A DNA stretch of 64,000 nucleotides from Pigmentiphaga kullae (GCF_004216695.1 NZ_SGXC01000002.1:868001-932000), one strand, 5' to 3'; counted from the first letter of the stretch, positions 1-9,367 are shown. Made by a program: numbers and translations. The notes: generated by a model from the sequence alone, not told the origin.

Positions 1-111
1 CAAGCCCGGCCGCCTAGACTATGCGAACTCTGGCGGCCGTCCCCCGGCCGCGGGCTGCCCGCGGGCCCGCATCGGCGCCCGGCGGCGTTGTAGAACCTGC
101 GGGATCCGACA

Positions 112-1104
112 TTGAAATCTCAGCTTTTTGCCCGCCTGGCCGGCGCTCTCGGCCTGTGCGCGGTGTTTGTCGCCTCGGCGGCACCGCCCCCCGTGCTCGT
201 CCTGAATTCGCTGGACGCTTCGGTCAGCATCCTCGATCCCGCTACCTACGCGGAGTTGCGGCGTGTTCCCACCGGCAAGGAACCTCATCACCTGTATCTG
301 ACGCCGGATGAAAAATCATTGCTGGTGGCCAATGCCGGCAGCGATTCGCTTACCTTCTTCGACCCCGCCACGGGCAACGTCCAGCGCACGCTGACCGGCA
401 TCGTCGACCCCTACCAACTGCGTTTCTCGCCCGACATGAAATGGTTCGTGACCGCGGCGAACCGGCTGGACCACATCGACATCTACCAGTGGACCGGGCA
501 GGCCGGATCGGCCGACCCCAAGCTGGTCAAACGCATTCCGGCGGGCCGCACGCCCAGCCATCTGACGATAGACAGCAAGAGCCGCAACCTGTACGTGTCG
601 CTGCAAGACAGCGACCAGTTGATCGCCATCGACCTGGCGACGCAGGCGCCGCTGTGGACCATCCCTGTGGGCAAGACCCCCGCCGACGTCTACATCACCC
701 ACGACGACCGCTACCTGCTGGTCGCGTTGACCGGCGACAGCTACGTCGAGGTCTACGACCTGGCGGCCTCGCCCGCCAGGCTGGTCAAGCGCATCCCCAC
801 GGCGGCCGGCGCCCACGCGTTCAGGGCCCAGGGCGACGGGCGGCACCTGTTCGTCAGCAACCGCGTGGCCAACACCATCAGCCGCATCGACCTGCAGACC
901 CTGTCCGTGGTCGATGCCTATCCCGCTCCCGGCGGCCCGGACTGCATGGAAGTGCTGGCCGACGGCAAGACCTTGCTGGTCACCTCGCGCTGGGCGAAGA
1001 AGCTCACCGTCATCGATACGGTCACCCGCAAGGTGGTACACCAGACCAAGGTGGGCCGCTCGCCCCATGGCGTCTGGACCCTGTCCCATGCTCCGCGCCA
1101 GTAG
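112..1104 (+). CDS. Secreted YncE-like beta-propeller protein
   Basis: The 330-residue product begins with a signal peptide (about residues 1-23, hydrophobic core LAGALGLCAVFVASA). The rest is a chain of about 40-residue repeats of the YVTN/YncE beta-propeller type, each with a variant of 'LYVS..D...AIDL'. Proteins of this fold are periplasmic and often bind ligands or DNA, and no catalytic residues are recognisable. The start is TTG, chosen because it gives a complete signal peptide and no ATG lies in a suitable place. The 3' end overlaps the deacetylase gene by 17 bp, so the two are probably translationally coupled and may act together in the envelope. The molecular function is unknown. Confidence 0.8.
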   Translation: MKSQLFARLAGALGLCAVFVASAAPPPVLVLNSLDASVSILDPATYAELRRVPTGKEPHHLYLTPDEKSLLVANAGSDSLTFFDPATGNVQRTLTGIVDPYQLRFSPDMKWFVTAANRLDHIDIYQWTGQAGSADPKLVKRIPAGRTPSHLTIDSKSRNLYVSLQDSDQLIAIDLATQAPLWTIPVGKTPADVYITHDDRYLLVALTGDSYVEVYDLAASPARLVKRIPTAAGAHAFRAQGDGRHLFVSNRVANTISRIDLQTLSVVDAYPAPGGPDCMEVLADGKTLLVTSRWAKKLTVIDTVTRKVVHQTKVGRSPHGVWTLSHAPRQ

Positions 1105-1894
1105 CCTGGCGCGCGCGGGCGCGGCCGCCCTGCTGCTGGCGGCCACCGGCGCCCAGGCCGCGGAGTGTGCCCGCCCGGTCTACCTGACCTTCGACACAGG
1201 GCACATGGGCGTCGCCCCGCTGGTGGCCGAGGTGCTGGACCGCCAACAGGTCAAGGCGAGCTTCTTTCTGGCCAACGAAAAGACGCGCGACGGCGGCACC
1301 AGCCTGGACGACCGCTGGGCGCCCTGGTGGAAGGCCATGGCGGCGCGCGGACACGTCTTCGGCTCGCACACCTACGACCACGTGTACTGGCTGGCCGACC
1401 GGCCGGACGGCGCCTTCCGCGCCAAGCCCACCTTCGGCCCGCAGGCCGGGCGGATCCAGGTCATGAGCGTCGAGGCCTATTGCGCCGAACTGGACCGCAG
1501 CGCCTCGCGCTTCAAGGAAATGACCGGGCAGCCCATGCTGCCGCTGTTCCGCGCGCCCGGTGGCAAGACCTCACCCGCCCTGCTCCAGGCGGCCGAAAGC
1601 CGCTGCGGCTATCGCCACGTCGGCTGGGCCGACGCCGGCTTCCTGGGCGACGAACTGCCGAGCGACAAATACCCCAACGCGGCGCTGCTGGCGCGCGCCT
1701 TGCGCAACATCCGTCCCGGCGATATCTTGATGGCACACCTGGGCATCTGGTCCCGCCAGGATCCCTGGGCGCCGGCCGTGCTGGAACCGCTCATCACCGG
1801 GCTCAAGCAGAAGGGTTACTGCTTCGCCACGCTGGCCGACCATCCGCAATACCGGGCCTGGCTGGCCACGCATCACGTCCATGGAACTCCTTAG
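1088..1894 (+). CDS. Secreted polysaccharide deacetylase (NodB fold)
   Basis: A 268-residue protein with a signal peptide (cut predicted after Ala24) and a NodB-type carbohydrate esterase domain. Visible motifs are TFDTGH at 34-39 (Asp36 is the usual catalytic base), HTYDH at 94-98 (the two metal-binding His) and RAPGG near 160. In the standard motif TFDDG the second Asp binds the metal. Here it is Thr37, so metal binding may differ. It probably removes acetyl groups from a cell-wall or exported polysaccharide in the periplasm. The chosen ATG overlaps the upstream gene. A longer in-frame opening exists, but it would destroy the signal peptide. The 3' end overlaps the next gene by 14 bp. Confidence 0.85.
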   Translation: MLRASSLARAGAAALLLAATGAQAAECARPVYLTFDTGHMGVAPLVAEVLDRQQVKASFFLANEKTRDGGTSLDDRWAPWWKAMAARGHVFGSHTYDHVYWLADRPDGAFRAKPTFGPQAGRIQVMSVEAYCAELDRSASRFKEMTGQPMLPLFRAPGGKTSPALLQAAESRCGYRHVGWADAGFLGDELPSDKYPNAALLARALRNIRPGDILMAHLGIWSRQDPWAPAVLEPLITGLKQKGYCFATLADHPQYRAWLATHHVHGTP

Positions 1895-2849
1895 CGATCT
1901 TTTCTCCGGCATGCAGCAGTGGCTGTTCGAGACGCTCGTCCAGCCCCTGCTGTTCCACCTGGGGCTCGGCAGCATCCTCGAGGACGCCTACGACGGCACC
2001 ATGTGGCTGCTGCTGGGCGTCCTGCAACTGATCATCATGCTGGCCGTGTTCGGTCCCCTGCAACGCTGGCGCCCGGTCGAAAAAATCGTGGACCGCGCTT
2101 CGGTGCGGCTGGATATCCTGTATACCGCCATCCACTCGCTGGGCCTGTTCCGGCTGGTGCTGTTCTTCACGACGCAGCCGCTGGCCGACCACGTCTTCGG
2201 CCAGTTGCACGTGCTGGGATTCTCGCCCTTCCATCTCGACGAGATCTGGCCCGGCGTGACCGACCGCGCCTGGGTCAGCTTGATCCTGTACCTGCTGATC
2301 TTCGACTTCGTCGACTATGCCTTCCATCGCGCCGAGCATCGCTACCAGTGGCTGTGGGCGCTGCACGCCGTCCATCACAGCCAGCGCCAGATGACGATGT
2401 GGTCCGACAACCGCAACCACCTGCTCAGCGATCTGCTGCGCGACGCGGTGGTCGTGCTGGTCTCGCACCTGGTGGGCGTGCCGCCGGGACAGTTCGTCAT
2501 GGTCGTGGTCATCACCCGGCTGGTCGAAAGCCTCTCGCACGCCAACCTGCGCACCGGCTTCGGCCGCATCGGCCAGTACCTGATCGTGGGGCCGAAATTC
2601 CACCGTCACCACCACGCCATCGAACCGCCGCCCGTTCCCGGCCGGCCCGAGGCCAACTACAACTTCGGCGTCCTGTTCCCGATCTGGGACATCCTGCTGC
2701 GCACCGCGCGCTTCGATGGCAGCTACGGACCGACCGGCATCAGCGACCAGCTTCCCGAACGCGGCGGACGCGACTACGGCCGGGGCTTCCTGGCCCAGCA
2801 ATGGCTGGGACTCAAGCGGCTGCTGGGCGGCGCGCCCGGGCGCAGCTGA
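1881..2849 (+). CDS. Sterol desaturase / fatty acid hydroxylase superfamily membrane protein
   Basis: A 322-residue integral membrane protein with the histidine clusters of the di-iron hydroxylase superfamily: HRAEH (149-153), HAVHH (162-166) and HRHHH (241-245). Hydrophobic segments lie near 41-60, 78-97 and 131-148, and again around 187-215. Family members hydroxylate or desaturate lipids such as sterols, carotenoids, ornithine lipids or alkylglycerols. The substrate cannot be told from sequence. It starts inside the deacetylase gene and is followed by fabA, which suggests, but does not prove, a role in envelope lipid modification. Confidence 0.85.
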   Translation: MELLSDLFSGMQQWLFETLVQPLLFHLGLGSILEDAYDGTMWLLLGVLQLIIMLAVFGPLQRWRPVEKIVDRASVRLDILYTAIHSLGLFRLVLFFTTQPLADHVFGQLHVLGFSPFHLDEIWPGVTDRAWVSLILYLLIFDFVDYAFHRAEHRYQWLWALHAVHHSQRQMTMWSDNRNHLLSDLLRDAVVVLVSHLVGVPPGQFVMVVVITRLVESLSHANLRTGFGRIGQYLIVGPKFHRHHHAIEPPPVPGRPEANYNFGVLFPIWDILLRTARFDGSYGPTGISDQLPERGGRDYGRGFLAQQWLGLKRLLGGAPGRS

Positions 2850-2861
2850 ACGGGCCGACGA

Positions 2862-2867
2862 TATAAT
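2862..2867 (+). promoter_or_regulatory. Probable -10 element of fabA
   Basis: A perfect TATAAT lies between the preceding stop codon and fabA, giving a predicted 5' leader of about 20 nt. No good -35 hexamer is visible. A GAGGA ribosome-binding site at 2881-2885 sits 7 nt before the fabA ATG. Confidence 0.5.
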
Positions 2868-2892
2868 CCCGGTTTCCAACGAGGACTTCCTA

Positions 2893-3408
2893 ATGCTTGA
2901 ACAGAACGCCTTCTCCCGTGAAGACCTGCTGCGCTGCGCGCGCGGCGAATTGTTCGGGAAAGGCAATGCGCAGCTCCCGGCCCCCAACATGCTGATGATG
3001 GACCGCATCACGCACATCTCGGACCAGGGCGGCAAGTACGGCAAGGGCCAGGTGATCGCCGAGCTGGACATCCATCCCGACCTCTGGTTCTTCGCCTGCC
3101 ACTTCGAGGGCGATCCGGTCATGCCGGGCTGCCTGGGCCTGGACGCCATGTGGCAGCTGGTGGGTTTCTTCCTGGGCTGGCAGGGCAACCCCGGCCGGGG
3201 CCGCGCGCTGGGCTCGGGCGAGGTCAAGTTCGTCGGGCAGGTGCTGCCCACGGCCAAGAAGGTCACCTACACCATCGACATCAAGCGCACCATCAACCGC
3301 ACGCTGGTACTGGGCATCGCCGACGGCACCATGAGCGTGGACGGCCGCGAGATCTATACCGCCGAAGGCCTGCGCGTGGGCCTGTTCACCTCCACCGATT
3401 CGTTCTGA
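2893..3408 (+). CDS. fabA: 3-hydroxydecanoyl-ACP dehydratase/isomerase
   Basis: The 171-residue product is FabA, which dehydrates 3-hydroxyacyl-ACP and isomerises trans-2- to cis-3-decenoyl-ACP, the branch point for anaerobic unsaturated fatty acid synthesis in the cytoplasm. The catalytic pair is present at the same positions as in E. coli FabA: His70 in CHFEGDP and Asp84 in LGLDAMW. The motif [12 protein letters not shown] at 27-38 is also characteristic. The start follows a GAGGA site. A longer in-frame opening to 2716 lies inside the previous gene and is rejected. The usual partner fabB is not adjacent. Confidence 0.97.
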   Translation: MLEQNAFSREDLLRCARGELFGKGNAQLPAPNMLMMDRITHISDQGGKYGKGQVIAELDIHPDLWFFACHFEGDPVMPGCLGLDAMWQLVGFFLGWQGNPGRGRALGSGEVKFVGQVLPTAKKVTYTIDIKRTINRTLVLGIADGTMSVDGREIYTAEGLRVGLFTSTDSF

Positions 3409-3424
3409 CCCCCGGGGGATTTCC

Positions 3425-3742
3425 ATGCTGTACGACGTTCGCACCTACACGTGCCGGCCCGGCACGATCAAGAAACAGCTCGAGCTCTACCAGGAACTGG
3501 GTTTCGAGGCGCAGCGCAAGCACCTGGGCGACCCGGTGCTGTACCTGCAGACCGAGACCGGCAACGTCAACAGCTTCACCCACATCTGGGCCTACCAGGA
3601 CGCCGCCGACCGCATGGCGCGCCGCGCCGCGCTGCAAAAGGATCCGGACTGGCAGGTCTACCTGAAGAAAAGCGTGGAAATGGGCAACCTGGTCTCGCAG
3701 GAGAACCACCTGATGGTGCCCACCCCCTTCTTCAAGCCGTAG
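3425..3742 (+). CDS. NIPSNAP family protein
   Basis: A 105-residue soluble protein of the NIPSNAP family (dimeric alpha/beta ferredoxin-like fold). The typical opening MLYDVRTYTCRPG is followed by a helix and by the family core THIWAYQD..ADR (about 57-68). The family has no agreed biochemical role, although members often sit beside catabolic genes. It begins 17 bp after fabA behind a GGGGGAT Shine-Dalgarno-like stretch, so it may be cotranscribed. The stop codon touches a GC-rich inverted repeat. Confidence 0.8.
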   Translation: MLYDVRTYTCRPGTIKKQLELYQELGFEAQRKHLGDPVLYLQTETGNVNSFTHIWAYQDAADRMARRAALQKDPDWQVYLKKSVEMGNLVSQENHLMVPTPFFKP

Positions 3743-3803
3743 AGCTAGAGCCCCCCCCTACGCCCTTCGGGCGCCCCCCAGGGGGCGGCACTGGCGGACC
3801 GGC
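3740..3803. repeat. REP-like GC-rich repeat, left copy
   Basis: This stretch starts at the stop codon of the NIPSNAP gene and holds two nested palindromes: GCCCTTCGGGC, and a run of C against a run of G around CCCCCCAGGGGGC. It is the inverted, nearly identical copy of 4021-4083. Confidence 0.75.
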
Positions 3804-3845
3804 AAAGCCGGATCCGCTGTGCCCTAGGTCTGGGCACGCTCAGGA

Positions 3846-3879
3846 AAGAAAACGGCCTTGCATCTGATGCAAGGCCGTT
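3846..3879 (-). terminator. Intrinsic terminator of the prkA-yeaH-spoVR operon
   Basis: A perfect 13-bp stem (AACGGCCTTGCAT with its complement, 3-nt loop) is followed on the minus strand by TTTTCTTTCC. It lies about 200 nt downstream of the spoVR stop codon and could also slow transcription from the plus side. Confidence 0.75.
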
Positions 3880-3939
3880 CCCGTTTATGCTGGCAAGGGG
3901 TAAGAACGCCAGTCCCCGCCAGCCCGTTGGAACCCCAGG

Positions 3940-4015
3940 ATGCGGTGGATCCGGCTTTGCCGGTCCACCCGCATCGCCCCCTTGAGGGGGCGCCCGAAGG
4001 GCGTGGGGGTGGGCT
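3940..4015. repeat. REP-like GC-rich repeat, middle copy
   Basis: A partial copy of the same module containing CCGGCTTTGCCGG, CGCCCCCTTGAGGGGGCG and GCCCGAAGGGC. It is in the same orientation as the 4021-4083 copy but more diverged. Confidence 0.65.
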
Positions 4016-4020
4016 TCCCT

Positions 4021-4083
4021 TCCGGTCCGCCAGTGCCGCCCCCTGGGGGGCGGCCGAAGGGCGTAGGGGGGGCCTCTAGCTCG
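4021..4083. repeat. REP-like GC-rich repeat, right copy overlapping the spoVR stop
   Basis: The reverse complement of this segment matches 3740-3803 almost base for base, including the shared GAGCTAGAG edge. The last codons and stop of spoVR lie within the repeat edge. Confidence 0.75.
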
Positions 4084-5611
4084 ACCGCTCCCGGAAAGTC
4101 TTGACGCTGCCTTCCGCATCGACCTCTTCCAGGCGGACCTTGAATCCCCACAGCCGGGCCAGGTGCTTCATCACCTGGTCGGCATCCTCGGCCTGCAAGG
4201 GCCTTCCCCGCATCGTCACGTGGCGCAGGACCAGGGACCGGTCGGAATCCCGGTTGTAGCGCACGACCTGGATGTCCGGCACCTGCATGTCGCGGTTGTG
4301 CTGGTCCGCCAGCAGCCGGCGCACGCGCCGGTAGCCGTCGTCGTCGTGGATGGCTTCGACTTCCAGCTTCGGATTGGACTCGTGGTCGGCGATCGCGAAG
4401 AAGCGGAATTCTCGGATCAGGCGCGGCGACAGGAACTGTGCGATGAAGGACTCGTCCTTGAAGTTGCGCATCGCGAAGTCCAGGGTCTTGAGCCAATCGC
4501 CGCCGGCGATGTCCGGGAACCACTTCCTGTCCTCGGGCGTGGGGTTCTCGCAGATGCGGCGGATGTCCTGCATCATCGCGAAGCCCAGCGCATACGGATT
4601 GATGCCGCCGTAGCCGCGCTGGTCGAAGCCGCGCTGCGCCACCACGTTGGTGTGGCTTTGCAGGAACTCGATCATGAAGCCGTCGTTGACCAGCCCCTTC
4701 TCGTGCATGCGGTTCAGCAGCGTGTAGTGCCAGAAGGTCGCCCATCCCTCGTTCATGACCTTGGTCTGGGTCTGCGGATAGAAGTACTGGGACAGCTTGC
4801 GGACGATGCGCACCAGCTCCTTCTGCCACGGCTCCAGCGAAGGCGAGTATTTCTCGATGAAATACAGGATGTTCTCTTCCGGCTCCGGCGGGAACACCGA
4901 AGGCTTGCCTTCGCGCTCGACGTGGTCGCGTGTGGGCACCGTGCGCCAGAGGTCGTTGTACTGCTGGCGCGCATACTCCTCGCGTTCGGCCTGGCGCTGC
5001 ATTTCCTCGCGGTAGGAAATCGGATGCGGGCGGCGGTAGCGGTCCACGCCATGGGCCATCAGCGCGTGGCAGGAGTCCAGCGTGGCCTCGACCGGGCCGA
5101 TGCCGTACTTTTCCTCGCAGTCCATGACGTACTTGCGGGCGAACACCAGGTAGTCCAGCACGCCGTCGGCCTCGGTCCACTGCTTGAACAGGTAGTTGCC
5201 CTTGAAGAAGGAGTTGTGGCCGTAGCAGGCATGCGCGATCACCAGCGCCTGCATGGCCATGGAATTCTCTTCCATCAGGTAGGCGATGCAGGGGTTCGAG
5301 TTGATGACGATCTCGTAGGCCAGCCCCTGTACGCCGCGCCGATAGGCCTGCTCGTTGCGGATGAACTCCTTGCCGTAGGACCAGTGCGGATAGCCGATCG
5401 GCAGCCCGACCGAGGCATACGCGTCCAGCATCTGCTCGGACGTGATGACCTCGATCTGGCTGGGATAGGTGTCCAGCCCGAACTCCCGGGCCACCTCGCC
5501 TATGGCTTCGTCATAGCGCTGGATCAGCTCGAAGGTCCATTCCGAGGTGGTCGAGATGGGTTGGACCTCCGGGGCGGACGGCGCTTCGCGCGGCGGATAG
5601 ACGGCGCTCAT
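4076..5611 (-). CDS. spoVR: SpoVR/YcgB family protein
   Basis: A 511-residue protein of the SpoVR family, the size of E. coli YcgB. The N-terminal part is the conserved all-helical region, with blocks such as YPHWSYGKEF and HACYGHNSFFK; the latter's His and Glu-rich surroundings resemble a metal-dependent fold. The C-terminal part matches the SpoVR tail. First linked to spore cortex formation in Bacillus, the family is widespread in non-sporulating bacteria, where it accompanies PrkA and YeaH and is induced by stress or starvation. The ATG overlaps the yeaH stop by 4 bp (ATGA), which implies translational coupling. The biochemical activity is unknown. Confidence 0.93.
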   Translation of the reverse strand: MSAVYPPREAPSAPEVQPISTTSEWTFELIQRYDEAIGEVAREFGLDTYPSQIEVITSEQMLDAYASVGLPIGYPHWSYGKEFIRNEQAYRRGVQGLAYEIVINSNPCIAYLMEENSMAMQALVIAHACYGHNSFFKGNYLFKQWTEADGVLDYLVFARKYVMDCEEKYGIGPVEATLDSCHALMAHGVDRYRRPHPISYREEMQRQAEREEYARQQYNDLWRTVPTRDHVEREGKPSVFPPEPEENILYFIEKYSPSLEPWQKELVRIVRKLSQYFYPQTQTKVMNEGWATFWHYTLLNRMHEKGLVNDGFMIEFLQSHTNVVAQRGFDQRGYGGINPYALGFAMMQDIRRICENPTPEDRKWFPDIAGGDWLKTLDFAMRNFKDESFIAQFLSPRLIREFRFFAIADHESNPKLEVEAIHDDDGYRRVRRLLADQHNRDMQVPDIQVVRYNRDSDRSLVLRHVTMRGRPLQAEDADQVMKHLARLWGFKVRLEEVDAEGSVKTFRERSS

Positions 5612-6873
5612 GCGGTCTCCTTCCTGAACAGGTCGTGCAGCACGCCGAATATCTCGCGGCGTTCGCGTATGCGCCGCATCGCGAAGTGCGGCGCCGTCTC
5701 GCGCTCGTACTCGGCCCACAGGCTGCTCTTGCGCATCTCGTCCACGTCGGGGATCTCGATATAGGCGTAGTAGCGCGTGAGCGGCAGCAGGTGTTCGGAC
5801 AGGAAGCGCGCGCTCTTGGCCGCGTCCGCGCCGAAGGAATCGCCGTCGGTGGCCTGCGCCGCGTAGACGTTCCAGGTGGCGGGCGAGTAGCGCTCGGTCA
5901 CGATCTCGTGCATCAGTTCGAGGGCCGACAGCACCACCGTGCCCCCGCTCTTGGGATCGTGGAAGAAAGTCTGCTCGTCCACTTCCTCGGCGTTGTCCGT
6001 GTGGCGCACGAATACCAGGTCCACGCGTTCGTACTTGCGCGACAGGAACAGGTACAGCAGCGTGAAGAAGCGCTTGGCCAGGTCCTTCTTGTTCTCGTCC
6101 ATGGACCCCGAGACGTCCATCAGGCAGAACATCACGGCGCGCGCCACCGGCGAAGGCTCGACCACGCGATGCCGGTAGCGCAGGTCCAGCGAGTCCAGGA
6201 AAGGCACGCGCGCCAGCCTGGCCCGGTGCGCCTCGATCTCGGCGCGCAGGGCATCGAGCTCGTCTTCCGGGGCGCCCGCCTCTTCCGACTCCTCCAGCTT
6301 CTGCTGCGCCTCCTGCAGCCCCAGCCGCGAACCGCCGCTGAGCGCGATACGCCGCGACAGCGAGGTCTTGAGCGTGCGACCCACGCTCAGCGTGCTGGGC
6401 GATCCCGTGGTGGTATAACCCGCGCGCCGCCACTTCTGCTGGCTGATCTCGCCCAGCTGGGTACGGATCAGGTGGGGAAGCTCCATGTCCTCGAAGAACA
6501 GGTTCAGGAACTCGTCCCGCGACAGGCTGAACGTGAACGGATCCACGGAATCGCCCTCGCCCGGCTCGGAAGGGTCGCCGTCGTCGCCCCCCCGCGGCCG
6601 GTCGATCTTGTCGCCCTTGGCGAACTCCCGGTTGCCGGGATGGACGATCTCGCGATCCCCGCCCCTGCCGTAGCGGAAGCTGGGTTCGGAGATGTCCTTG
6701 GCCGGGAGGTTGATTTCGCCGCCCTGGTCCATCTCTTCGATGGACCGTTCCTGGACCAGTTCGCGTACCGCCTTGCGTATCTGGTCCTTGTACCGCCTGA
6801 TGAAGCGCTCCCGGTTGACAGCGCTCTTGTTACGGCCGTTGAGCCGCCGATCGATGAGTGAATTCATATTCAC
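5608..6873 (-). CDS. yeaH: YeaH/YhbH family protein (DUF444, VWA domain)
   Basis: A 421-residue protein of the YeaH family. Conserved features are LIDRRLNGRNKS near the N terminus, DISEPSFRYGRGG (about 60-72) and a von Willebrand A domain with the metal-ion site DVSGS at 253-257. The family partners the PrkA kinase in a stress and starvation module; in E. coli YeaG and YeaH act together under nitrogen starvation. The start is either GTG at 6873 or ATG at 6867. The GTG gives MNMNSLIDRR and the sites cannot be separated by Shine-Dalgarno strength. It is the middle gene of prkA-yeaH-spoVR. Confidence 0.92.
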   Translation of the reverse strand: MNMNSLIDRRLNGRNKSAVNRERFIRRYKDQIRKAVRELVQERSIEEMDQGGEINLPAKDISEPSFRYGRGGDREIVHPGNREFAKGDKIDRPRGGDDGDPSEPGEGDSVDPFTFSLSRDEFLNLFFEDMELPHLIRTQLGEISQQKWRRAGYTTTGSPSTLSVGRTLKTSLSRRIALSGGSRLGLQEAQQKLEESEEAGAPEDELDALRAEIEAHRARLARVPFLDSLDLRYRHRVVEPSPVARAVMFCLMDVSGSMDENKKDLAKRFFTLLYLFLSRKYERVDLVFVRHTDNAEEVDEQTFFHDPKSGGTVVLSALELMHEIVTERYSPATWNVYAAQATDGDSFGADAAKSARFLSEHLLPLTRYYAYIEIPDVDEMRKSSLWAEYERETAPHFAMRRIRERREIFGVLHDLFRKETA

Positions 6874-6878
6874 CTAGC

Positions 6879-8804
6879 TCACGAAGACTTCCTCACCCGC
6901 AAGTACCACTCGCACAGCAGGCGGACTTGCTTTTCGGTATAGCCTTTCTCGACCATTCGTTCGACAAAGCTCTCGTGCTTGCGCTTGTCCTCGACCGAAG
7001 CCTTGGCGTTGAACGAAATGACCGGGAGCAGATCCTCGGTGTTGGAGAACATCTTCTTCTCGATCACCTCGCGCAGCTTCTCGTAGCTGGTCCACGCGGG
7101 ATTGCGGCCGTTGTTGTTGGCGCGGGCGCGCAGCACGAAGTTCACGATCTCGTTGCGGAAATCCTTGGGATTGGCGATGCCCGCCGGCTTCTCGATCTTC
7201 TCGAGCTCGGCGTTCAGCGCCGAGCGGTCGAAGCTCTCGCCCGTTTCGGGGTCGCGGAATTCCTCGTCCTGGATCCAGCAATCGGCGAACGTGACGTAGC
7301 GGTCGAAGATGTTCTGCCCGTACTCCGAATACGACTCCAGGTACGCGGTCTGGATTTCCTTGCCGATGAACTCCGCGTAGCGCGGTCCCAGGTAGCCCTT
7401 GATGTGCTCCAGGTAGCGCCGGCGGATCTCGTCGGGGTAGTCCTCGCGGCCGATGCGCTGCTCCAGCACGTACATCAGGTGCACCGGATTGGCGGCGATC
7501 TCGGTCTGGTCGTAGTTGAAGACGCTGGACAGGATCTTGTAGGCGAAGCGCGTCGAGACGCCCGTCATGCCCTCGTCGGTACCGGCGTAGTCCTTGTATT
7601 CCTGCAGGACCTTGGCCTTCGGGTCGACGTCCTTCAGGCTCTCGCCGTCATAGACCCGCAGCTTCGAATAGATGCTGGAGTTCTCGGGCTCCTTCAGGCG
7701 CGTCAGCACCGAGAACTGGGCCATCATGTCGAGCGTGCCGGGCGCGCATGGCGACTGCGCCAGCGAGCTGTTCTGCAGCAGCTTGCGGTAGATTTTGACC
7801 TCTTCCGAGACCTGCAGGCAGTACGGCACCTTGACGATGTAGATACGGTCCAGGAACGCCTCGTTGTGCTTGTTGTTGCGGAAGGTCTGCCATTCGGACT
7901 CGTTGGAATGCGCAAGGATGATCCCGTTGAACGGGATGGCCGAAAACCCTTCGGTACCCTTGAAGTTGCCTTCCTGGGTCGCCGTCAGCAAGGGATGCAG
8001 CATCTTGATGGGCGCCTTGAACATTTCAACGAATTCGAGCATGCCCTGGTTGGCCAGGCACAGCCCTCCCGAATAGCTGTAGGCATCGGGATCGTCTTGC
8101 GAGTAGCGGTCCAGCTTGCGGATATCGACCTTGCCGACCAGCGAGGAGATGTCCTGGTTGTTCTCGTCGCCCGGTTCGGTCTTGGCGATGGCCAGTTGCC
8201 GCAGCACCGACGGCTGGAGCCGGACCACGCGGAACTGCGAGATGTCGCCGTCGAATTCCCGCAGCCGCTTGATGGCCCACGGCGACATGATGCCCGTCAG
8301 GTAGCGGCGGGGAATGCCGTATTCCTTCTCGAGCTGATCGCCGAAGCGGTCGGGGTGGAACAGGCCCAGCGGCGACTCATTGACCGGCGAACCCTTGAGC
8401 GCATAGATGGGATGCGCTTCCATCAACGCCTTCAGGCGCTCTGCGATCGACGACTTGCCGCCGCCGACGGGGCCCAGCAGATAGAGGATTTGCTTGCGTT
8501 CTTCCAGCCCCTGGGCCGCATGCTTGAAGAACGCCACGATCTGATCGATCACGTCCTCCATGCCGAAGAATTCCTTGAAGGCGGGATAGCGGCGGATCAG
8601 GCGATTGGAAAACAGGCGCGACAACCGGGGATCGTTGCGCGTATCGACCAGCTCGGGCTCGCCTATCGCGGCAAGCATGCGCTCGGCCGCACTGGCGTAG
8701 ACCACGGGATCCCGGCGGGCGAGGTCCAGGTACTCCTCGAGAGAAAGTTCGGTTTCCTGCGTCTTGGCGTATTGAGATTTGAACCCTTCGACGATGTTCA
8801 GCAC
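6879..8804 (-). CDS. prkA: PrkA serine protein kinase
   Basis: A 641-residue protein close to E. coli YeaG/PrkA (644 residues) along its whole length. It has an AAA+ ATPase domain with Walker A GPVGGGKS at 111-118 and the conserved segment KTEPGDENNQDIS, then the C-terminal PrkA kinase-like domain ending EWYLRVRKSS. It is a cytoplasmic kinase linked to stress responses. The start is GTG at 8804, supported by a GGAGG site 6 nt upstream and by alignment with the family N terminus. The longer opening up to 9065 adds non-family sequence and is rejected. It is the first gene of the operon with yeaH and spoVR. Confidence 0.95.
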   Translation of the reverse strand: MLNIVEGFKSQYAKTQETELSLEEYLDLARRDPVVYASAAERMLAAIGEPELVDTRNDPRLSRLFSNRLIRRYPAFKEFFGMEDVIDQIVAFFKHAAQGLEERKQILYLLGPVGGGKSSIAERLKALMEAHPIYALKGSPVNESPLGLFHPDRFGDQLEKEYGIPRRYLTGIMSPWAIKRLREFDGDISQFRVVRLQPSVLRQLAIAKTEPGDENNQDISSLVGKVDIRKLDRYSQDDPDAYSYSGGLCLANQGMLEFVEMFKAPIKMLHPLLTATQEGNFKGTEGFSAIPFNGIILAHSNESEWQTFRNNKHNEAFLDRIYIVKVPYCLQVSEEVKIYRKLLQNSSLAQSPCAPGTLDMMAQFSVLTRLKEPENSSIYSKLRVYDGESLKDVDPKAKVLQEYKDYAGTDEGMTGVSTRFAYKILSSVFNYDQTEIAANPVHLMYVLEQRIGREDYPDEIRRRYLEHIKGYLGPRYAEFIGKEIQTAYLESYSEYGQNIFDRYVTFADCWIQDEEFRDPETGESFDRSALNAELEKIEKPAGIANPKDFRNEIVNFVLRARANNNGRNPAWTSYEKLREVIEKKMFSNTEDLLPVISFNAKASVEDKRKHESFVERMVEKGYTEKQVRLLCEWYLRVRKSS

Positions 8805-9235
<431 letters not shown>

Positions 9236-9274
9236 TATACAAGTTCTTGACCTGTATTAGTCGGAACCGAAGAA

Positions 9275-9309
9275 AAAAAGCCCGGTGGCCACAAGCTACC
9301 GGGCTTTTT
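9275..9309. terminator. Bidirectional terminator between tRNA-Pro and the Lrp-type gene
   Basis: AAAAAGCCCGGT and its complement ACCGGGCTTTTT flank a short loop. T runs occur on both strands, so the hairpin can end both the tRNA transcript and the convergent lrp-type transcript. Confidence 0.85.
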
Positions 9310-9367
9310 GCTTGATGGGTACCGCCTGGCGAGCACGCCGGACGCAATTGTCACCAATTGGGCGGCG

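Larger units (their letters stand above)
3743..4075. other. Gene-free repeat-bearing gap between convergent genes
   Basis: A 333-bp stretch between the convergent NIPSNAP and spoVR genes. It holds three related GC-rich palindromic modules and one clean terminator hairpin. No coding sequence is supported; the short openings here only run through the repeats. Confidence 0.8.

Noticed and set aside
1..111. Short plus- and minus-strand openings at the left edge
   Set aside because: No family resemblance. The region is a plausible upstream gap of the propeller gene.
3846..3879. A CRISPR-like or small RNA hairpin
   Set aside because: There is a single hairpin with a T-rich tail, which is better explained as a terminator.
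4076..6433. A possible 785-residue fusion upstream of spoVR
   Set aside because: The extra N-terminal residues are a shifted frame of yeaH. The ATG at 5611 gives the normal SpoVR length.
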